22,089 nucleotides of DNA, from assembly GCA_943327025.2 (NCBI GenBank), contig CALPVO020000002.1, positions 1 to 22,089 on the forward strand, given 5' to 3'. The notes under the pieces were generated by a model that saw only the letters and a list, made by a program, of their open reading frames with translations, was not told the DNA's origin and searched no databases. Of this stretch, positions 1-7,710 are shown in pieces. The stretch is from Janthinobacterium lividum (lineage in GTDB: Bacteria; Pseudomonadota; Gammaproteobacteria; Steroidobacterales; Steroidobacteraceae). Every line of letters begins with the position of its first letter. Position 1 is the first letter of the stretch. The position numbers and the translations under genes were made by a program.

Positions 1-1844
1 CGTGACAGCGCATCCGCCAAGGTATCGACCGCGTGAATGGACACGAGCAAGGAAGGCACGCCCTGCGCGCCCTTCACCTTGGAAGCCAAACCGGTCGTGG
101 TATCGGCAAGGCCAGCCATGATGAAGCTGACTTGGCCTACCTGCAGGCCGTCGATGAGATCGGCCACGGCATCGAGGCCATCGACACATACGGCTTCCAG
201 GTACGCACCCAGTACCGTTTCCACGGCACGCTCCCAGCCCGCCTCCACGGTGAGCTGCTGCGCCAAGCGGGGGCGCGAATCGAGTGAATGACCCTTGAGC
301 CATTCGACCACGCGTCCTTTGACTTGGCCGAGCGCGGCCTGCTGCAGCGCTTCGGTGGAAACCAGTTGGCCACGCGTCCGCTGCAGTTCATTGCGGGCAC
401 GGTCCAGTTCGGCTTGCAGGCGTCGCTCGTCGTTACGCGCGGCTTGATGATCTTGCAGCGACTGCTGCAAACGCTCCTGCGCTGCACCGCCAGCTGCGGC
501 GGTTTCTGCTTCGCGCAGCGTGCCCGCCTCCAGCTGTTCTTCAAGCGACACCCCACCGAGCGTGTCGCGTTCGCCTTCCACGCGTTCCTGCTGCTGCAGC
601 AGGCGACGCAGACGGTTGTCGAGTTGCTCGATACGAGCACGCTCCACCATCGCTTTCTGGTTGGCATCGGCGGTCTGGCGAGTGAACGTTTCCCAGCCGT
701 GTTGCCAGGTAGCGAGCAGGCTCTCCGCTTCTTCGAGGCGGCCTTGGGCGGTCACTTCCACTTCGCGGGCGGCTGCAAACTCCGGCTCGAGTTGGGCCAA
801 CGACGTGGACAGTTCATCGGCCTGCGTCTGGTCGCGGGCCAGCACGGTTTCCGCTTCTACCTGCGCGGCCGTGGCTTGGTCGAGGTCCGTGCGCTGACGG
901 CCGCGCAAATCCTTGGCGAACTGCAAGCTCTGTTCGGTACGGGTGACTTCAGCACCCAGTTGATAGTGCCGCGCTTGGACACCACCCAAGGTTTCCTGGC
1001 GCGCGGCAGTCGCCTCGCGCGCCTGCTCCACAGCGGACTCTGCGGCACGCAACGTGGCCACGGCAGCTTGCAGGGCGAGCTCACGTTCACTGAACGCATG
1101 ACCACGCCCTTCGGCTTCGGCATCAAGGTCGCGCAGACGCAAGGCCAGCAGTTCAGCATGGAACTTGCGTTCCTCTTCCTTGAAACCCTGATAGCGGCGG
1201 GCTGTAGCAGCCTGACGCTGCAAATGACGCAACTGCTTGTCTACCTCGTCGCGCAGGTCATTCAAACGCTCGAGATTTTCGCGCGTGCCGGCAATACGGC
1301 TCTCCGTTTCCTTGCGGCGTTCCTTGTAACGAGAAATGCCTGCCGCCTCTTCGATGAAGCCGCGCATCTCTTCGGGCTTCGCCGTAATAACGCGCGAAAT
1401 CATGCCCTGTTCGATGATGGCGTAACTGCGGCTGCCGAGGCCCGTGCCCAGGAACAACTGCGTGATGTCCTTGCGGCGGCACTTGCTGCCATTGATGAAA
1501 TACGTGGAGGTGCCATCGCGCGACACCTGCCGCTTCAGCGCAACCTCGGCGAACGCGGCATAGGGGCCGGTGATGGTGCCATCGGAGTTATCGAACACCA
1601 ACTCGACGGAGGCCGTACCCACCGGTTTGCGGGTGTTGGAACCGTTGAAGATGATGTCGTTCATCGACTCGCCACGCAGGTGCTTGGCGGAAATTTCGCC
1701 CATGACCCAGCGCACGGCGTCGATGATGTTGGACTTGCCGCAACCATTGGGACCCACGACCCCGGTGAGGTTGTGAGGGAAGTGGGCAGTGGTCGGGTCG
1801 ACGAACGACTTGAAGCCGGCGACCTTGAGCTTGGACAGACGCAT
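1..1844 (-). CDS. smc: Chromosome segregation ATPase SMC (partial, 3' end beyond the left edge)
   Basis: Structural maintenance of chromosomes protein, the ATPase core of the bacterial condensin that organises and helps segregate the nucleoid. Translating the minus strand from the ATG at 1844 gives about 614 residues, open to the window edge. The N-terminus MRLSKLKVAGFKSFVDPT is typical, and Walker A (GPNGCGKS) is at residues 31-38. A long charged coiled-coil arm follows, and then hinge sequence (GQVKGRVVEWLKGHS onwards). The second coiled-coil arm and the C-terminal head with signature motif and Walker B are missing only because the window ends; full SMCs are roughly 1150-1200 residues. The gene diverges from queF over an 84-base gap. 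Confidence is very high. The long plus-strand open frame across it is an antisense shadow. Confidence 0.97.
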   Translation of the reverse strand, partial: MRLSKLKVAGFKSFVDPTTAHFPHNLTGVVGPNGCGKSNIIDAVRWVMGEISAKHLRGESMNDIIFNGSNTRKPVGTASVELVFDNSDGTITGPYAAFAEVALKRQVSRDGTSTYFINGSKCRRKDITQLFLGTGLGSRSYAIIEQGMISRVITAKPEEMRGFIEEAAGISRYKERRKETESRIAGTRENLERLNDLRDEVDKQLRHLQRQAATARRYQGFKEEERKFHAELLALRLRDLDAEAEGRGHAFSERELALQAAVATLRAAESAVEQAREATAARQETLGGVQARHYQLGAEVTRTEQSLQFAKDLRGRQRTDLDQATAAQVEAETVLARDQTQADELSTSLAQLEPEFAAAREVEVTAQGRLEEAESLLATWQHGWETFTRQTADANQKAMVERARIEQLDNRLRRLLQQQERVEGERDTLGGVSLEEQLEAGTLREAETAAAGGAAQERLQQSLQDHQAARNDERRLQAELDRARNELQRTRGQLVSTEALQQAALGQVKGRVVEWLKGHSLDSRPRLAQQLTVEAGWERAVETVLGAYLEAVCVDGLDAVADLIDGLQVGQVSFIMAGLADTTTGLASKVKGAQGVPSLLVSIHAVDTLADALS

Positions 1845-1871
1845 CCGGGAACCCCCGTGAACAAGCAGCAT

Positions 1872-1900
1872 AGTGTAGATTACGCACCCCTTCCTGACAC
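1872..1900 (-). promoter_or_regulatory. Putative smc promoter
   Basis: On the minus strand, GTGTCA (1900-1895) lies 17 bases before TACACT (1877-1872), about 27 bases upstream of the smc ATG. Its -35 box occupies the same bases as the -35 box proposed for divergent queF. Recognised by eye as a sigma70-like match with no experimental support. Confidence 0.4.
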
Positions 1901-1922
1901 CCCTTGACAGCGCATTTAAAAT
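1894..1922 (+). promoter_or_regulatory. Putative queF promoter, probably leaderless
   Basis: CTGACA (1894-1899) and TAAAAT (1917-1922) are separated by 17 bases, and each matches the sigma70 consensus at five of six positions. Only six bases separate the -10 box from the queF ATG at 1929, so transcription should begin at or next to the start codon. No Shine-Dalgarno sequence precedes the ATG, which agrees with a leaderless message. A second TTGACA at 1904-1909 is too close to the -10 box to serve as its -35. Confidence 0.5.
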
Positions 1923-1928
1923 ACCGAC

Positions 1929-2360
1929 ATGAACCAGCTACCTTCCACGCCCCCCGGGGCCCCCGCTCGCGGCCCGACGCTGCCCCAAGAGGCCGTCGAT
2001 ACCTTCCCGAACCCGAACCCGGGTCGGGACTTCACCATCCGCATGGATCTCCCCGAATTCACCTGCCTATGCCCACTCACGGGCCAGCCGGATTTCGCGC
2101 AGTTCCAGCTGGAATACGTGCCGGACAGCAAGTGCGTCGAATTAAAGAGCCTGAAGCTCTATCTGTGGTCCTTCCGGGACCGCGGCGCCTTCCACGAGGC
2201 CGTCACCAACCAAATCCTCGAGCATCTCGCCGGAGCCACCCAGCCACGCTTCATGCGCCTGACGGCAAAATGGAACGTGCGAGGCGGCATTTACACCAGC
2301 GTCGTGGTCGAACACCGTCAGTCCGGATGGACGCCAGCCCCGTCGGTCACGCTTCCTTAG
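1929..2360 (+). CDS. queF: NADPH-dependent 7-cyano-7-deazaguanine (preQ0) reductase, short type
   Basis: QueF reduces the nitrile of preQ0 to the aminomethyl group of preQ1, a cytoplasmic step in queuosine synthesis for tRNA wobble positions. The 143-residue protein has [12 protein letters not shown] at residues 44-55. By spacing, Cys48 matches the catalytic cysteine that forms the thioimide adduct and Asp55 the acid; His89-Glu90 match the substrate-binding pair. The family signature [12 protein letters not shown] begins at residue 71. It is the single-domain (Bacillus YkvM-like) form, not the two-domain E. coli form of about 280 residues. The start was chosen because the family N-terminus fits and the putative -10 box lies just upstream. 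queF stands alone, divergent from smc; dksA follows with its own -10 box. Confidence 0.95.
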   Translation: MNQLPSTPPGAPARGPTLPQEAVDTFPNPNPGRDFTIRMDLPEFTCLCPLTGQPDFAQFQLEYVPDSKCVELKSLKLYLWSFRDRGAFHEAVTNQILEHLAGATQPRFMRLTAKWNVRGGIYTSVVVEHRQSGWTPAPSVTLP

Positions 2361-2371
2361 CGATTGGTGGT

Positions 2372-2377
2372 TATAAT
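2372..2377 (+). promoter_or_regulatory. Putative -10 box of the dksA-gluQ unit
   Basis: A perfect TATAAT lies 43 bases upstream of the dksA ATG, just past the queF stop. No good -35 hexamer is visible at 16-18 bases (the best candidates fall on ACGCTT/CACGCT), so the promoter may depend on an activator or be weak. Confidence 0.45.
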
Positions 2378-2420
2378 CGGCGCCGTTACGCGGAGTCTTG
2401 AAGTAATCGAGGACACGCCG

Positions 2421-3608
2421 ATGCCATCGAAGAAGCCTGTGACCAAGTCCAAGGGCTCGAATCGCCCGGTTGCCAAGTCGACGGCGAAAGCCGTCGTGCG
2501 AAAACCGGTTTCCAAAGCTCCATCAAAGGCCGCCCCCAAGGCGGTCACGAAGGCAAAGAAAGCCCCCGTGAAGCCTCTCAAGACCCCTGCAAAGCCCGCC
2601 GCCAAGGCGCCAGCCAAGGCGACCAAGGCAGCCGCGAAGCCCGCACCCAAGGCCCCACCCAAGGCCTCACCCAAGGCCGTAACGAAGACGCCGGCCAAGG
2701 CGCCTGTAAAAGCACCGGTGAAGGCCGTAGCGAAGACGCCGCCAAAGGCTGCAACCAAGCCGGCTGCCAAGCCCGCCCCCCAGCCCGTCGCCAAGGCACC
2801 GGCTGCCAAGGCCGCTCCAGCTCCCGCCAAGGTAGCAGCGAAGCCTGCGCCTGTAGCGAAGCCCGCGCCAAAGGAAGCCCCCAAGGCGTCCGTCAAGGCC
2901 GCACCGGCACCCAAGCCTGTGCCAGCCCCCAAGGCAGCACCGCCGTCCCCCTCACCCACCGCAAAAGCGGGTGGCAAGAGCGCCGCGAAACCCGCCGCGC
3001 CTGCCAGCAAAGAGCCCACGAACATTTCAATCCCTGCTGCCCCGTCAACTACACCGCCTCCCGCAGCCAAGTTAGGCGCGACCAAGCCCGTGCCACCTGG
3101 CAAGCCCCTCATTAATGTCGGCAAGCTGGTGCCCCGCTCGGAGGATGACGAAGAAGGTAGCGGCAGTGCCCTGCGTGGCCCTCGCAACTTCAAGCCTTAC
3201 CAGTTGCGCAAGGACGAGGAGTACATGAACCTCGCGCAGGTGGAGCACTTCCGCACCTTGCTCGAAACCTGGAAGCGCGAGTTGATGGAGGAAGTGGACC
3301 GCACCGTGACGCACATGAAGGACGAGGCGGCCAACCCGCCCGACCCGAACGACCGCGCTACGCTGGAATCCGAATTCGGTCTGGAACTGCGTACCCGCGA
3401 CCGCGAGCGCAAGCTCATCCGCAAGATCGACGAAGCCATCAAGCGCATCGAAGACGGCACCTACGGCTACTGCCTGGAGACAGGCGAGGAGATCGGGGTG
3501 AAGCGTCTCGAAGCGCGGCCTGTCGCCACCCTGTGCCTTGAGGCACAGGAGCGTCGCGAGCGTCGTGAGCGCCAGTACGGCGATCGCGACGACCGTTATC
3601 GGGGCTGA
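2421..3608 (+). CDS. dksA: DksA/TraR-family RNA polymerase-binding regulator with a long Ala/Lys/Pro-rich N-terminal tail
   Basis: DksA binds the secondary channel of RNA polymerase and, with ppGpp, adjusts rRNA and amino acid promoter output. The ATG at 2421 has GAGG eight bases upstream and gives 395 residues. Residues 260-395 are the DksA core. The coiled-coil tip residues Asp308, Asp311 and Ala313 match E. coli Asp71, Asp74 and Ala76. The zinc-finger region reads Cys351-x2-Thr354 and Cys372-x2-Ala375, so two of the four classical cysteines are replaced. That is the pattern described for zinc-independent DksA paralogues such as Pseudomonas DksA2. Residues 1 to about 255 are low-complexity and dominated by Ala, Lys and Pro, resembling histone H1-like or AlgP tails that bind nucleic acid; E. 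coli DksA (151 residues) has no such tail. gluQ follows after three bases. Confidence 0.95.
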   Translation: MPSKKPVTKSKGSNRPVAKSTAKAVVRKPVSKAPSKAAPKAVTKAKKAPVKPLKTPAKPAAKAPAKATKAAAKPAPKAPPKASPKAVTKTPAKAPVKAPVKAVAKTPPKAATKPAAKPAPQPVAKAPAAKAAPAPAKVAAKPAPVAKPAPKEAPKASVKAAPAPKPVPAPKAAPPSPSPTAKAGGKSAAKPAAPASKEPTNISIPAAPSTTPPPAAKLGATKPVPPGKPLINVGKLVPRSEDDEEGSGSALRGPRNFKPYQLRKDEEYMNLAQVEHFRTLLETWKRELMEEVDRTVTHMKDEAANPPDPNDRATLESEFGLELRTRDRERKLIRKIDEAIKRIEDGTYGYCLETGEEIGVKRLEARPVATLCLEAQERRERRERQYGDRDDRYRG

Positions 3609-3611
3609 ATC

Positions 3612-4496
3612 GTGCCCCTCGGCAGGGGGCGTTTCGCCCCCTCGCCCACCGGCGACCTGCATCTGGGGTCGCTTGTTGCAGCCCTTGCCAGCGCCCTCGA
3701 TGCTCGTCATCGCGGAGATGACTGGCTCCTGAGATTGGAAGATATCGACGAGGCTAGAACCGTCGCCGGTGCTGCCGATCGTGTATTCAGCACCCTGAAA
3801 CTATTAGGCTTCGCCTGGTCTCAACCTGTTTTGGTGCAGTCGAAAAACCTGCAAGCCTATGAAAACGCTCTAGATTCGCTTCAGGCACAAGGGCGCTTGT
3901 TTGTCTGCCGTTGTGGCCGCGGCGATTATCAGGGCGCTTATCCCGGAACCTGTCGCCAGGTAGGTCAGCTTCGGCCGGGAGAGCCCCGCCCCACATTCGG
4001 CGTTGCCATCCGCCTGAACACGCAGAATTCAGGCACCTTACGTTGGCACGATGACTGGCAAGGCTGGCATGAGCAAGCCTTGGAAAGCGACATAGGCGAC
4101 TTCGTCGTCCGCCGCAAAGACGGCTTCCACGCCTACCAGTTAGCGGTGGTAGTAGATGATGCGGCCCAAGGTATAACGCGGGTCGTCCGCGGCATGGACC
4201 TACTGGACAACACGCCCCGCCAACTCTTCCTGCAACGGCTGCTGGGTCTGCCGGAACCCGAATACGCGCATCTGCCCCTGGTGGTCGAGCCAGACGGCAC
4301 CAAGTTGTCGAAGTCCCGTAGCAGTGCGGCAGTGGCGGAACTCGCGCCAACCTCTGCGTTACGCCTGGCGTTGAAACTCCTGCGACAGCCCGAACCACCA
4401 CCCGTACTCAACACCCCGGATGACCTCCACGCATGGGCCGCCGCGAACTGGAACCCGTCGGTCCTTTCCGGTGTAGCCAATCTGCACTTGCCTTGA
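3612..4496 (+). CDS. gluQ: Glutamyl-Q tRNA(Asp) synthetase
   Basis: GluQ (YadB) is a truncated GluRS paralogue that activates glutamate and attaches it to the queuosine in the anticodon of tRNA(Asp). The 294-residue protein has the class I signature HLGS at 17-20 after FAPSPTGD, and the second signature KLSKS at 231-235. It lacks the anticodon-binding domain of full GluRS. A zinc-site cluster is visible: Cys99, Cys101, and Tyr110-x3-Cys114. The start is GTG, with GGGG seven bases upstream overlapping the dksA stop region, which implies translational coupling. The dksA-gluQ order is shared with E. coli. queF, whose product feeds the same queuosine pathway, lies just upstream, so this modification pathway has two genes within 3 kb. 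Confidence 0.96.
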   Translation: MPLGRGRFAPSPTGDLHLGSLVAALASALDARHRGDDWLLRLEDIDEARTVAGAADRVFSTLKLLGFAWSQPVLVQSKNLQAYENALDSLQAQGRLFVCRCGRGDYQGAYPGTCRQVGQLRPGEPRPTFGVAIRLNTQNSGTLRWHDDWQGWHEQALESDIGDFVVRRKDGFHAYQLAVVVDDAAQGITRVVRGMDLLDNTPRQLFLQRLLGLPEPEYAHLPLVVEPDGTKLSKSRSSAAVAELAPTSALRLALKLLRQPEPPPVLNTPDDLHAWAAANWNPSVLSGVANLHLP

Positions 4497-4540
4497 GCGG
4501 CGTCGCCGGGTGTAACATCGGTCCACAGACGGGAGCCCGC

Positions 4541-5005
4541 ATGTCAGAACCCCGCGTCATTACCAAGTACCCGAACCGCCGCCTTTACGACAACGTCGAG
4601 AGTCGTTACGTCGCCTTGAATGACGTGCGCCGACTGGTGCTGGAGAAAGTTCCCTTCGTGGTGCGCGAAAAAAAGACCGGGGCAGATATCACCCGCGCCG
4701 TGCTTCTGCAGGTCATTGCGGATCAAGAAGAACGTGGCGAACCCGTGATGAGCGAAGACTTTCTGGCGCAGGTTATCCGCAGCTATGGCGGCACCATGCA
4801 GGGTTTCATCGGCCAGTATCTCGAACAGAGCCTGCGCCTGTTCCTGCAACAGCAGCAGCAAATGAACCAAAGAATGCGCTCGATGGTCGGCTACGACCCG
4901 GGCGGCATCACGCAATTGGCGAATTTGGCACAGGACAACTTCCAACGTTGGAAGGAAGCCCAGGACCAACTGCTTAAAGGGTTCTTGGACGCTGGAAAAC
5001 CCTGA
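4541..5005 (+). CDS. phaR: Polyhydroxyalkanoate synthesis repressor PhaR
   Basis: PhaR is a DNA-binding regulator of phasin and PHA genes that also senses polyhydroxybutyrate granules. The protein has 154 residues. The strongly conserved N-terminal DNA-binding domain begins ITKYPNRRLYDNVESRYV and is followed by DITRAVLLQVI. The C-terminal half has the accumulation-regulatory region (EDFLAQVIRSYGGTMQGF), a glutamine-rich stretch (residues about 108-115) and a final helix. GGGAG at 4531-4535 sets the ATG at 4541; an in-frame extension upstream would run into gluQ and lacks family similarity. No phaC, phaA, phaB or phasin gene lies in the window, so it acts at a distance here. A TTGCCT...TAACAT pair (4488-4518, 19-base spacing) may be a weak promoter. 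Confidence 0.95.
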   Translation: MSEPRVITKYPNRRLYDNVESRYVALNDVRRLVLEKVPFVVREKKTGADITRAVLLQVIADQEERGEPVMSEDFLAQVIRSYGGTMQGFIGQYLEQSLRLFLQQQQQMNQRMRSMVGYDPGGITQLANLAQDNFQRWKEAQDQLLKGFLDAGKP

Positions 5006-5112
5006 AGCCTGGGCCGGTCGGAGAAGGCAAGACCTTGCCTATCGTCGCGCGCATGGGTTCTCCCACCAAGAAACTTCCGGGTTTGCGGCGCGAGCTGCTG
5101 ACAACCCCTACG

Positions 5113-5138
5113 AAAAAGGGCCCCGAAGGGCCCTTTTT
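5113..5138. terminator. Bidirectional intrinsic terminator between phaR and pnp
   Basis: A perfect 11-bp stem has the arm AAAAAGGGCCC at 5113-5123, loop CGAA, and arm GGGCCCTTTTT at 5128-5138. The A-tract and T-tract form part of the stem, so each strand ends the hairpin with T's. It sits between the converging phaR and pnp genes and should serve both. The rest of the 5006-5178 gap shows nothing else I can name. Confidence 0.9.
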
Positions 5139-5178
5139 ACTTTGCTCTATACCCGCCGCAGCGGGCTGAGCCTGTGGG

Positions 5179-7269
5179 TCAGGCCTCGCCGCCCACATCG
5201 CGCATGGACAGACGCACGCGACCCTGACGGTCGACTTCCAGCACCTTCACACGTACCACATCGCCTTCGTTCAGCTTGTCGCTGACGCGCTCGACACGCT
5301 CGTCGCTGATCTGCGAGATGTGCACGAGACCATCGCGGCCAGGCAGGATGGTGACGAATGCGCCGAAGTCCATGAGACGAACGACCTTGCCTTCGTAGAT
5401 CGAACCCACTTCCACTTCCGCGGTGATGAGTTCGATACGACGACGAGCTTCACGAGCAGCAGCGCCGTTCACGGAAGCGATCTTCACGGTGCCATCGTTC
5501 TCGATGTCGATGGTGCAACCGGTCTCTTCGGTGATGGCACGGATGACCGCACCACCCTTGCCGATGACTTCGCGGATCTTCTCGGGGTCGATCTTCATCG
5601 TGGTGATGGTCGGCGCCCACTCGGACATTTCCGAGCGCGGGGTCGACAGCACCTTGTTCATCTCGCCGAGGATGTGCAGACGACCCTCGAGGGCCTGCGC
5701 CAGCGCGACCTGCATGATTTCCGGCGTGACGCCTTCAATTTTGATGTCCATCTGGAGGGCGGTGACGCCGTCCTTGGTACCGGCCACCTTGAAGTCCATG
5801 TCGCCGAGGTGGTCTTCGTCACCCAGAATGTCCGTGAGGACCTGGAAGCGATCGCCTTCCTTCACGAGGCCCATGGCAACGCCAGCCACGGGGGCCTTGA
5901 TGGGCACGCCGGCGTCCATGAGCGCCAAGCTGCTGCCGCATACGGAAGCCATGGAGCTGGAGCCGTTCGACTCGAGGATTTCCGACACGACACGCAGGAC
6001 GTACGGGAACTTCTCGAGGGTGGGCATGACGGCTTTGACGCCACGCTTCGCGAGGTTGCCATGACCCACTTCGCGGCGCTTCGGCGAACCGACACGGCCG
6101 GTTTCGCCCACGCTGAACGGAGGGAAGTTGTAGTGGAACATGAACGCTTCTTTGCGTTCACCTTCCAGCGCGTCGATGATCTGCGCGTCGCGGCCGGTGC
6201 CGAGGGTGGTGACCACCAGCGCCTGCGTCTCACCACGCGTGAACAGCGCCGAGCCGTGGGTACGGGGCAGCACGCCAACGCGGATGTTGATCGGACGGAC
6301 CGTCTTGTGGTCGCGACCGTCGATGCGCGGCTCACCCGACAGGATGCGGTCCCGAACGATGCGATATTCGAGGTCGCCGAAGGCCTTCTTCACCTTCTCG
6401 GCCTCGAACTTAGCCGCTTCGCCGCCGCACAGGGCGGCGTTGGTGGCTTCGCGGGCCGCACGAACGGCGTCCTGACGGGCCTTCTTGTCGGTGATGCGGT
6501 AGGCATCATTCAGGGCCTGGCCAGCAGCACCCTTGACGGCGGCCTCCAGGGCCTCATCCGTTGGGGGAGCTTCCCAGTTCCACTTGGCCTTGCCGGCCAC
6601 CGCAACCAGTTCGTTGATGGCGCCGATGGCAGCCTGCAACTGCTGGTGGCCGAACGTGACGGCACCCAACATGACTTGTTCGCTGAGGCCCGTGGCTTCG
6701 GACTCCACCATGAGCACCGCCTTGGCGGTACCGGCGACGACGAGGTCGAGGTCCGAGGTGGCCAATTCCTTGGCAGGCGGGTTCAGGAGGTAGGCGCCAT
6801 TCTTGTAACCGACGCGGGCAGCGCCGATGGGGCCGGAGAACGGCATGCCAGAGAGCGCCAGCGCAGCGGAGGCGCCAATCATGGCGAGCATGTCGGCCTG
6901 CACTTCGGCGTCCAGCGACACCACCGTGGCGATGACCTGCACTTCGTTGTAGAAGCCTTCCGGGAACAGCGGGCGCACCGGGCGGTCGATGAGGCGGGAG
7001 ACGAGCGTCTCCTTCTCCGACGGACGGCCTTCGCGCTTGAAGAAGCCGCCCGGGATGCGGCCCGCGGCGTAGGTCTTCTCCTGGTAGTCAACGGTCAGGG
7101 GGAAGAAGTCGCGGCCGGCGGCGGCGGACTTGGAGCCGACAGCGGTGACCAGCACCACGGTGCCGGAGGCGCTGACGAGGACGGCGCCATCGGCCTGACG
7201 AGCCATCTCGCCAGTCTCGATGGTGACGGTGTGCGGTCCGTAGGGAAACGAAACTTTATGTGCGGTCAC
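5179..7269 (-). CDS. pnp: Polyribonucleotide nucleotidyltransferase (PNPase)
   Basis: PNPase degrades RNA phosphorolytically in the 3' to 5' direction, releasing nucleoside diphosphates, and is a core degradosome enzyme. The 696-residue product (E. coli about 711) has the first RNase PH-like domain near residues 10-140 and an all-helical linker. The second RNase PH domain follows at about 310-540, then KH (VIGKGGAVI, near 560) and S1 ([14 protein letters not shown], near 625-690). Asp486 and Asp492 in DEDHLGDMD match the catalytic aspartates. The start is GTG at 7269, fixed by the family N-terminus ([16 protein letters not shown]) and by AAGGA eight bases upstream. It is the last gene of the rimP-pnp operon, downstream of rpsO. 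Confidence 0.98.
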   Translation of the reverse strand: MTAHKVSFPYGPHTVTIETGEMARQADGAVLVSASGTVVLVTAVGSKSAAAGRDFFPLTVDYQEKTYAAGRIPGGFFKREGRPSEKETLVSRLIDRPVRPLFPEGFYNEVQVIATVVSLDAEVQADMLAMIGASAALALSGMPFSGPIGAARVGYKNGAYLLNPPAKELATSDLDLVVAGTAKAVLMVESEATGLSEQVMLGAVTFGHQQLQAAIGAINELVAVAGKAKWNWEAPPTDEALEAAVKGAAGQALNDAYRITDKKARQDAVRAAREATNAALCGGEAAKFEAEKVKKAFGDLEYRIVRDRILSGEPRIDGRDHKTVRPINIRVGVLPRTHGSALFTRGETQALVVTTLGTGRDAQIIDALEGERKEAFMFHYNFPPFSVGETGRVGSPKRREVGHGNLAKRGVKAVMPTLEKFPYVLRVVSEILESNGSSSMASVCGSSLALMDAGVPIKAPVAGVAMGLVKEGDRFQVLTDILGDEDHLGDMDFKVAGTKDGVTALQMDIKIEGVTPEIMQVALAQALEGRLHILGEMNKVLSTPRSEMSEWAPTITTMKIDPEKIREVIGKGGAVIRAITEETGCTIDIENDGTVKIASVNGAAAREARRRIELITAEVEVGSIYEGKVVRLMDFGAFVTILPGRDGLVHISQISDERVERVSDKLNEGDVVRVKVLEVDRQGRVRLSMRDVGGEA

Positions 7270-7329
7270 GGGAGTGTCCTTGGGAATTCGGGTTTTTGAA
7301 CGGGTGCAGCGGGACTGCCCAAAACGACA

Positions 7330-7352
7330 CGGCCCACCTTGGAGGCGGGCCG
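7330..7352 (-). terminator. Hairpin between rpsO and pnp (partial terminator or processing site)
   Basis: Read on the minus strand, CGGCCCGCC and GGTGGGCCG form a nine-pair stem with one G-U pair and a five-base loop. It is followed by TGTCGTTTT, a poor T-tract. The position right after the rpsO stop resembles the E. coli rpsO-pnp junction, where a leaky terminator and RNase III processing set relative expression. Its strength cannot be judged from sequence alone. Confidence 0.55.
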
Positions 7353-7369
7353 CGGTCGGGGGCTGGCCT

Positions 7370-7639
7370 TTAGCGGCGCAGGCCCAGTTCGCCGATAACC
7401 TTCTGGTACCGCTCGGGGGCGGTGCTCTTGAGGTAATCCAGCAACTTGCGACGCTGGTTCACCATCTTCAACAAACCGCGACGCGAGGCGTGGTCCGCCT
7501 TGTGGGCGGCAAAGTGCTCGCCGAGGCCGCTGATGCGCTTCGACAGGAGGGCGATTTGCACCTCCGGGGAACCCGTATCGTTCGCGCCACGCGCGAACTT
7601 GGAGACGATTTCCGCCTTCTGCTCAGTCAAAAGAGGCAT
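7370..7639 (-). CDS. rpsO: 30S ribosomal protein S15 (uS15)
   Basis: S15 is a primary 16S rRNA-binding protein of the central domain of the 30S subunit and forms an intersubunit bridge. The protein has 89 residues, the standard length. Recognisable blocks are [16 protein letters not shown], the rRNA-contacting [15 protein letters not shown] and RRKLLDYLK. The ATG at 7639 has AGGA six bases upstream, and the frame open further upstream is not S15. The gene lies between truB and pnp as in many proteobacteria, with a visible promoter of its own. E. coli S15 represses its own translation through a leader pseudoknot; I could not demonstrate one in this short leader. Confidence 0.98.
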   Translation of the reverse strand: MPLLTEQKAEIVSKFARGANDTGSPEVQIALLSKRISGLGEHFAAHKADHASRRGLLKMVNQRRKLLDYLKSTAPERYQKVIGELGLRR

Positions 7640-7681
7640 GTGATGTCCTGAACTACTTTCTAGCCTTGTGGGAAGCCGCGC

Positions 7682-7710
7682 ATTGTACGGGGCTTTCCTT
7701 TGTGGTTCAA
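7682..7710 (-). promoter_or_regulatory. Putative rpsO promoter
   Basis: On the minus strand, TTGAAC (7710-7705) is followed after 17 bases by TACAAT (7687-7682). The -35 box overlaps the truB stop codon region. A start near 7675 would give a leader of about 36 bases before the rpsO ATG. An internal rpsO promoter is known at this place in E. coli. Confidence 0.6.

Noticed and set aside
288..1907. 539-residue open frame on the plus strand
   Set aside because: It lies antisense to smc, whose minus-strand translation matches the family across its whole length. Long antisense frames are expected opposite GC-rich genes.
1845..1928. preQ1 riboswitch upstream of queF
   Set aside because: The putative promoter places the transcript start at the ATG, and no preQ1 aptamer-like stem and A-rich tail is visible in the 84-base gap.
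2455..3120. Tandem DNA repeat or CRISPR-like array in the dksA tail
   Set aside because: The repetition is at the amino acid level (AK/PK units with varied codons) and there are no regular spacers or identical repeats, so it is coding low complexity.
2357..3193. 278-residue Ala/Gly-rich open frame on the minus strand
   Set aside because: The reverse of the repetitive DksA tail; it looks like a membrane or PE-PGRS-like protein only because Ala/Lys/Pro codons read backwards give Gly/Ala/Leu.
5320..7299. 659-residue open frame on the plus strand
   Set aside because: Antisense shadow of pnp. The translation is His/Asp/Gly-rich without recognisable domains, as expected from reversed GC-rich codons.
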